28,523 bases of DNA from GCA-2732805 sp964516605 (GTDB taxonomy: Bacteria; Pseudomonadota; Gammaproteobacteria; Coxiellales; Coxiellaceae): positions 1 to 28,523 of the forward strand of contig CAZFAA010000014.1 in the NCBI GenBank assembly GCA_964516605.1, written 5' to 3'. Of this stretch, positions 24,043-28,523 are shown piece after piece (position 1 is the first letter of the stretch; every line of letters begins with the position of its first letter). Below the pieces are notes generated by a model, which was given only the letters and a program-made list of their open reading frames with translations, was not told the origin of the DNA and searched no databases. The position numbers were made by a program, and so were the translations under genes.

Positions 24043-25071
24043 ATGCTCAATTCTTCTGTAAAAATCCGTCAATACCTATTGGATCATGTCGCGCGCTACC
24101 CGCGTAATTTGGCAGCCCATGCTATGCGAAAATTTAACGTGACGCGTACCACTGTGCATCGCCATCTGAATTACCTTATTGCAGAAGGATTAATTATTAA
24201 AACGGGTACAACCAAACAAATTTATTATGTTTTAGCAGCTCAGTTGAATTTACAGCTTCAATTTAAATTAGCAGATCATCCGAACGAATTTGATATTTGG
24301 CAGACGTATTTTAAAGAACCTATTTCTAAGCTCGGCAAGCCGCGTATTGTGGATGCTGTGGAATACGGCTTAACAGAGATGATCAATAATGCTGTGGATC
24401 ATTCTCGTGGGTATTCTCTTGCTATTACAGCGTCTTTAATGAATTCTATTTTGACATTAGAAATACGCGATGACGGTCTAGGTGCTTTTTTTACATTATC
24501 TCAGGCTTTGCATATTACAGATTATCGAGAAACGATATTGGATTTATCGAAAGGTAAATTAACGCGTGATAGGGTCAACCATTCAGGTCAAGGTGTTTTT
24601 TTTACCTCCCGAGTATTTGATCAATTTGAATTAACCGCCAATGGATTTACGTATCTTAAAGATAATCAAGAAGATGATTGGGCTATGATGACAGACTTAG
24701 ATAAAATTAAAGGCACGCGCGTTAAAATGAGTATTCGATTAGATTCACCGCGTGATTTGATTTCTGTTTTTCAAGCTTATCAGGATCATGAGACATTGGC
24801 ATTTGATCGAACGGTCCTACGTGTTGAGTTAGCGCAGTATGGTAGTGATCATCAGTCACTGATATCGCGTGCACAAGCTAAGCGTATTGTACGTAATATA
24901 TCCGGTGAGTTTACACAGCTTATGCTCGATTTTAAACACATTCGCATTGTGGGCCAAGGATTTGTTGATGAGTTATTTCGGGTTTATAAAAATAGCCATC
25001 CTGGTGTGAATATTGTATATTGCAATGCAAATAAAGAAGTTGAATTTATGATTAAGCGCAGTACATCTTAA
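24043..25071 (+). CDS. Winged-helix / HATPase (GHKL) / STAS-like DUF4325 fusion regulator
   Basis: Unnamed regulator of 342 residues. Residues 5-64 form a winged-helix domain with recognition helix TRTTVHRHLNYL (34-45). Residues 100-232 form a GHKL ATP-binding fold: N-box EMINNAVDHS (112-121), G1 box DDGLGAF (143-149) and G2 box SGQGVFF (181-187). Residues 262-340 match STAS-like DUF4325, with LDFKHIRIVGQGFVDELFRVY. In partner-switching systems, separate anti-sigma kinases and STAS antagonists do this job; here both halves and a DNA reader share one chain. The position where phosphorylated STAS proteins carry Ser appears to be Gly306. It probably binds the palindromes just upstream and controls itself and the cyclodeaminase gene 15 bases downstream. 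The signal it senses is unknown. Confidence 0.8.
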   Translation: MLNSSVKIRQYLLDHVARYPRNLAAHAMRKFNVTRTTVHRHLNYLIAEGLIIKTGTTKQIYYVLAAQLNLQLQFKLADHPNEFDIWQTYFKEPISKLGKPRIVDAVEYGLTEMINNAVDHSRGYSLAITASLMNSILTLEIRDDGLGAFFTLSQALHITDYRETILDLSKGKLTRDRVNHSGQGVFFTSRVFDQFELTANGFTYLKDNQEDDWAMMTDLDKIKGTRVKMSIRLDSPRDLISVFQAYQDHETLAFDRTVLRVELAQYGSDHQSLISRAQAKRIVRNISGEFTQLMLDFKHIRIVGQGFVDELFRVYKNSHPGVNIVYCNANKEVEFMIKRSTS

Positions 25072-25086
25072 AAAAGGATTCTTAAT

Positions 25087-26103
25087 ATGCCATTACTCAT
25101 CACGATTGCCGATTTAAAAAAAATAATTGAACGTGTCGGTTTGCTTGAGTTTTTTAAATTAACCATAGAAAATTTGCGCGAAGATTATGCGCATTGGTCG
25201 GATTTTAGTATGATTCCGCGTGTGGCTACACATTACCCACATGGTGTGATTGAGCTTATGCCGGCATCGACGCAAGAGTTTTATGGATTTAAATACGTTA
25301 ATGGGCATCCGAATAATCCAGAACAGAATAAGTTAACGGTGACAGCGGTTGGCATGCTCGCGGATGTTGGATCTGGCTACCCATTGTTGATTTCAGAAAT
25401 GACCTTACTGACTGCGTTTCGCACGGCTGCAACATCTGCATTAGCGTCGCGTTATTTAGCTATCGAAAAAACGCAAAATTTCGGCATCATTGGTACGGGA
25501 TCACAGGCTGAGTTTCAAGTGTTAGCGCATGTTGTGGAGCTTGGTATTCAAAATGTTTTTTATTATGATATTGACGCGCAGGCGATGCGTAAGTTTGAAA
25601 ATAATTTGCAACAATACGATTTAAATTTAATAGCCTGCACGAGTGCTCATGAGGTGATCCAGAACAGTCAGATTGTTACCACCGCTACCGCCGCTAAAAA
25701 AGCAGCGCAAATTATTAGTGATGCCATGATCCAACAAGGTATTCATATTAATGGTATTGGTGGGGATTGTCCGGGTAAGACGGAATTGGATATCGCGTTG
25801 GTAAAACGCTCAAAAATCGTTGTCGAATTTTTAGCGCAATCATTAATTGAGGGCGAAATTCAAAACTTAACGCAAGACGACGTGTATGCTGAGTTGTGGG
25901 AATTGGTGTGTGGTCAAAAAGCCGGGCGTGAGTCGTATGAAGAGGTGACTTTGTTTGATTCGGTGGGTGTGGCCATTGAAGATTATTCAATTTTAAAATT
26001 AGTGTATCAATTGGCTTTGCAGCATAACTTGGGTCGTAAAATGGATATGTTGCCAGAACTGGTGGATCCTAAAAATTTATTTGGCTTGTTAGGGTCTGTT
26101 TAA
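25087..26103 (+). CDS. Ornithine cyclodeaminase / mu-crystallin family enzyme
   Basis: NAD-dependent enzyme expected to turn L-ornithine into L-proline and ammonia. The 338 residues keep the catalytic and binding residues of the Pseudomonas enzyme at near-identical positions: Arg45 (MIPRV), Lys69 (GFKYVNGHPNNP), Arg112 (TAFRTAATSALASRYLA), the dinucleotide motif GTGSQ (136-140) and Asp227 (GIGGDCPGKTELD). This supports true ornithine cyclodeaminase rather than alanine dehydrogenase or a siderophore-type SbnB, although the family is broad. AAGGA (25074-25078) lies 8 bases before the ATG. Its partner upstream is the HTH-ATPase-STAS regulator, so ornithine or proline metabolism is the likely target of that switch. 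Confidence 0.88.
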   Translation: MPLLITIADLKKIIERVGLLEFFKLTIENLREDYAHWSDFSMIPRVATHYPHGVIELMPASTQEFYGFKYVNGHPNNPEQNKLTVTAVGMLADVGSGYPLLISEMTLLTAFRTAATSALASRYLAIEKTQNFGIIGTGSQAEFQVLAHVVELGIQNVFYYDIDAQAMRKFENNLQQYDLNLIACTSAHEVIQNSQIVTTATAAKKAAQIISDAMIQQGIHINGIGGDCPGKTELDIALVKRSKIVVEFLAQSLIEGEIQNLTQDDVYAELWELVCGQKAGRESYEEVTLFDSVGVAIEDYSILKLVYQLALQHNLGRKMDMLPELVDPKNLFGLLGSV

Positions 26104-26182
26104 CATTTAGAGATTGTCAGAAAAAATAGGAACAAGTCAATCAATGACGTCACCTTAATGAGGGTTATAGGCCTGGGGTCAC

Positions 26183-26329
26183 TTAGTTTTTTCGAATCAT
26201 CCATTTCATGGAGTCAAATAAATTGATTGGCTTATTGAGTCGAACAGTAAATGCACCCACACCATGGTATGGTCGAAATTCTTGCCTATAAAAATTCGTG
26301 TCGATAAAACATGTGTGCATAGGATGCAT
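26183..26329 (-). CDS. Possible small ORF, 48 codons, unrecognised
   Basis: Read on the minus strand from ATG (26329) to TAA (26183). The peptide has an ordinary protein-like composition: basic and aromatic, for example FYRQEFRPYHGVGAF (about 12-26) and SMKWMIRKN at the C-terminus. There is no Shine-Dalgarno sequence before it and the upstream codon is a stop, so it may be the remnant of a longer gene rather than a live one. No family is recognised. Confidence 0.25.
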   Translation of the reverse strand: MHPMHTCFIDTNFYRQEFRPYHGVGAFTVRLNKPINLFDSMKWMIRKN

Positions 26330-26336
26330 TTAGTTA

Positions 26337-26366
26337 TTGACCGCAGCACATCATCTATGACTTAAT
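26337..26366 (+). promoter_or_regulatory. Possible promoter of the lipoprotein gene
   Basis: TTGACC (26337-26342) and CTTAAT (26361-26366) are 18 bases apart. The -35 is good and the -10 is moderate. This would give a leader of about 100 bases before the ATG at 26473. Confidence 0.35.
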
Positions 26367-26472
26367 TATTTACACAATAATGAAGGGTTAAGTGCTCGAG
26401 AACGTGCCGGGGGATTCCCCTCTAGCAGGATCGGTGTTTTATTGTATAGCCCTTGGCATAAGGAAGGATTCT

Positions 26473-27975
26473 ATGAAACAGTTATGGAAAAGAATGTTAC
26501 TCGTTTTTCTTCTGTGTATTCCATTTTTTTTGATAGGGTGTGAGTATTCACAACAAGACGAGGATCAAGCCCAAGGAGCTGCGACTCAAGTGAAGCGTTC
26601 AGTGTATAGAGCTGAACGTATTGCCGCTTTTTTAAATGAGAAGGCAGAAGCTGCTAATGCCACACCTGAGCTGAAAAAAGCTGCTGAAGATGTGACTCTT
26701 GCTGTAGGTAGAGCTCGAGTCGATGCTGCTCTAGCTATTTCCTATGTTGGCAAAGTTAAAGCTGGGGAATCGTCTTTCCTGGAATCTCACTTGCTTGATG
26801 CAATGAACAGAGTGAATGATGTGATTAAGGAAAACGATTTAATTAATGACATTCTTGAATCACTAAAATTAGATGATGACGCTATTGCATCATTAAATTC
26901 ATTTCTTGACAAGAAGAGTGAAGCAGGTTTGGCGGCGGATCAAGCACGTTTGGTGGCGGATAGGGCTGAGAATATTGCCACTTTTTTAAAAGGCCTGGCG
27001 GCAGCTGCTGATGCCACACCTGAGCTGAAGAAGGCATCACGCGAGGTAGGCGAGAGTGCAGATAGCGCTCGAACTTTTGCTTTGAGTGCCATTTCTGGTG
27101 CTGATGATTTTGATTTTTATGGGGGTAATAGCAACCAGTATCTTAGTCAAGCGCTCTCCGAAAGAAAGTTGGCGAACCAAGAACTCAATCGCATTAATGC
27201 AATTCTTACAGCACTAAAATTAGATGATGCTACTATTGCAAAATTAAATTCCTTTCTTGAAGCGAGCGATAGAAGGAGGGACAAAGTAGATCTTTTGAAT
27301 ACCAATAAGGATACAGTGGATCTTTCGAATATCGGTAAGGAAGAATTGAAAACTCTGCCAACTTTAGAGAAGACTCAAGCTAATAAAAAAGCTAATGATT
27401 TGGCGAATAAAGCCAACAAGGTATTAGCTGCAGCTGAGGAAACGGTCAATAAAGCTAATGAGACGCTCGCTGCAGCTACTGCGGCGGCCGAGCAAGCTAC
27501 CGCGAAATTAGCTAAAACTACAGCTGACTATAATAATGCTGAAGCTAAACTTAATGATATAAACGGCAAGTTAACAAAAGTAGTCGTCGGTTCTGACGAG
27601 GAGAAAAAATTGTTAATTCAGCAGTTTCATGCTCAGCAAAACGTTAATTATGCAAAAATTGCTAACAATAAAGCTCGGGATGTTAAAGCAAAAGCTGATG
27701 CTAAAAAAACTGACGCTGAGGCGGCTAAAAGCAAGGCTGATCAGGATGCTGCCGCTGCCAAGATAGCTGCTGATGCGGCCAATCAAACTGCTGCTGATAT
27801 TAGGGCAGGTACAGCCACCGCCTCAGCTGCAGACGCGCATCATACGACATTAGATAACTTAGGCGCTAAGTTTATTGAACAGCAGGCAGTTATCGATGGC
27901 ATTGTGGCGTCACAACAAGAGGGCGCTGCCGATGCCAGTGAGGGGTGTTTTCTATCAGGTGGTAGCCCTTGTTAA
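26473..27975 (+). CDS. Lipoprotein with duplicated ~100-residue domain and long Ala-rich coiled coil
   Basis: Not recognised as a named family. The start at 26473 follows AGGAAGG and gives a lipoprotein signal: basic KQLWKR, a hydrophobic core and the lipobox LIGC with Cys23. Two related segments follow, about 47-148 and 165-265. Both contain ATPELKKA and the end motif LKLDD-x3-A/K-LNSFL, and are offset by about 118 residues. A short repeat (KVDLLNTNK / TVDLSNIGK, 271-289) leads into an Ala/Lys-rich coiled coil (about 300-445). The C-terminus has two Cys (492 and 500). The arrangement resembles a lipid-anchored stalk, probably in the outer membrane or periplasm, a role that is inferred. The next gene, likely in the same operon, encodes a barrel-type protein. 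Confidence 0.75.
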   Translation: MKQLWKRMLLVFLLCIPFFLIGCEYSQQDEDQAQGAATQVKRSVYRAERIAAFLNEKAEAANATPELKKAAEDVTLAVGRARVDAALAISYVGKVKAGESSFLESHLLDAMNRVNDVIKENDLINDILESLKLDDDAIASLNSFLDKKSEAGLAADQARLVADRAENIATFLKGLAAAADATPELKKASREVGESADSARTFALSAISGADDFDFYGGNSNQYLSQALSERKLANQELNRINAILTALKLDDATIAKLNSFLEASDRRRDKVDLLNTNKDTVDLSNIGKEELKTLPTLEKTQANKKANDLANKANKVLAAAEETVNKANETLAAATAAAEQATAKLAKTTADYNNAEAKLNDINGKLTKVVVGSDEEKKLLIQQFHAQQNVNYAKIANNKARDVKAKADAKKTDAEAAKSKADQDAAAAKIAADAANQTAADIRAGTATASAADAHHTTLDNLGAKFIEQQAVIDGIVASQQEGAADASEGCFLSGGSPC

Positions 27976-28003
27976 TTTTTTATTGAAACGCTAGGAGCAG
28001 AGG

Positions 28004-28523
28004 ATGGCTGTGCAATCAATTTTACCTGAATTGAAACTGTGTGCTGTAGTGGTGGCAATGTGTACTGCCGCTGTGGTGATGACGGCAGATGCTAAAGATG
28101 CTGTTTTGCAGGCACATAAAACATCGAAGCACGCTCATGTGGCGTCTTCTAGTACGTATTCTAATTCCAAATTACCTAAATTGCTTGCATCGAATCCGCT
28201 TTCATTTCATGTCAAGCGTTTAGAGCACAAGTGGTTGGTTAATACGGGTTATGGCTATTCTGGTTTTCGGTTTACCTCTACAAATGGGCCGAATTTGAAT
28301 CATTATTCAGGTAGCAATAATCTTTTTAATGTTTCAGCTTGGCGCTTATTTGATAGCCTCTTTATGCTGGGTTTGTCTTACCAGCGTTCACAATTGAGCA
28401 TGCAATCGACTATGCAGTTGGATGCAACCAATTCAAGCTCTAAGTCGCTTTTGAATGGTAATGAGCTCGGTGTGACAGTGCGCAAGTTATGGATGGCTAA
28501 ATTTTATTTAGAGGGATTTGTAA
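28004..28523 (+). CDS. Outer-membrane/barrel-like protein, N-terminal part (3' end outside window)
   Basis: Open from ATG 28004 to the window edge (173 codons). TAGGAG (27992-27997) precedes it by 6 bases, 28 bases after the lipoprotein stop, so the two are probably co-transcribed. A signal-like segment is followed by Ala-Asp-Ala at about 29-31. From about residue 78, alternating hydrophobic/polar stretches rich in Tyr, Phe, Ser and Gly (WLVNTGYGYSGFRFTSTNG, LFMLGLSYQRSQLSMQ) look like strands of an outer-membrane beta-barrel, perhaps an autotransporter or porin-type domain. The family cannot be settled from this fragment. Confidence 0.6.
   Translation, partial: MAVQSILPELKLCAVVVAMCTAAVVMTADAKDAVLQAHKTSKHAHVASSSTYSNSKLPKLLASNPLSFHVKRLEHKWLVNTGYGYSGFRFTSTNGPNLNHYSGSNNLFNVSAWRLFDSLFMLGLSYQRSQLSMQSTMQLDATNSSSKSLLNGNELGVTVRKLWMAKFYLEGFV

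Larger units (their letters stand above)
26104..26472. other. Intergenic region between cyclodeaminase and lipoprotein genes
   Basis: 369 bases without a recognised gene. It contains a possible 48-codon minus-strand ORF (26183-26329) and a possible promoter (26337-26366). A small GC stem, GGGG-ATT-CCCC (26410-26420), lies in the leader of the lipoprotein gene. A GTG-started in-frame extension from 26392 is not credible because the lipoprotein signal begins at 26473. Confidence 0.6.

Noticed and set aside
26410..26420. GGGG-ATT-CCCC as a terminator
   Set aside because: Short stem with a 3-base loop and no T-tract, within the lipoprotein leader.
26392..26472. Upstream in-frame extension of the 500-aa lipoprotein
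   Set aside because: It would bury the lipoprotein signal 27 residues inside the protein. The ATG at 26473 has a strong AGGAAGG site.

Overview
The window is chromosomal DNA of a gammaproteobacterium with low-to-moderate GC. Support comes from the metG/mrp(apbC)-dcd neighbourhood, the purM-purN / DUF2066-hda neighbourhood, metNIQ, an IHF beta subunit, cydABX and hemF. A host-associated lineage, perhaps Legionellales, is an inference: conserved housekeeping operons are separated by large unrecognised proteins with internal repeats, and the right end holds surface-type lipoprotein and barrel genes. No tRNA, rRNA, IS element, prophage gene or CRISPR array was seen.

Layout. Bases 1-162 are the tail of a DUF1841 gene. 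Converging on it is a minus-strand unit, DUF4143 ATPase > metG > RnfB-type ferredoxin > nth; metG and the ferredoxin share an ATGA overlap. Divergent from it lies apbC-dcd. The ATPase gene sits in the gap between metG and mrp, which are divergent neighbours in E. coli. Next is metNIQ (methionine uptake), with a consensus promoter and a leader that closely resembles a SAM-II riboswitch carrying an extra nested hairpin. An unrecognised 737-aa protein follows. The minus strand then carries ihfB and purM-purN. An unrecognised 409-aa helical-repeat protein separates purM from DUF2066-hda. After hda come a small secreted protein and a minus-strand group: SerB-like HAD phosphatase, beta carbonic anhydrase and serA. 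The plus strand then carries cydA-cydB-cydX (bd oxidase) and hemF.

The right part (about 23.9-28.5 kb) is the most unusual. Two palindromic operators lie 22 bp apart over the promoter of a gene encoding a winged-helix DNA-binding domain, a GHKL (HATPase) domain and a STAS-like DUF4325 domain in one protein. The predicted transcription start falls on the ATG, so the message may be leaderless. Fifteen bases downstream is an ornithine cyclodeaminase gene. This looks like a self-contained, probably autoregulated one-protein switch controlling a single amino-acid enzyme. Beyond it are a non-coding stretch with a possible 48-codon ORF, a lipoprotein with a duplicated domain of about 100 residues, and the start of an outer-membrane-type protein cut by the window edge.

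Functional links: metNIQ, its SAM-sensing leader and metG all concern methionine. SerA plus the HAD phosphatase would supply two steps of serine synthesis. CydABX and HemF are both tied to haem and oxygen. Functions of the 737-, 409-, 152- and 500-residue proteins are unknown.
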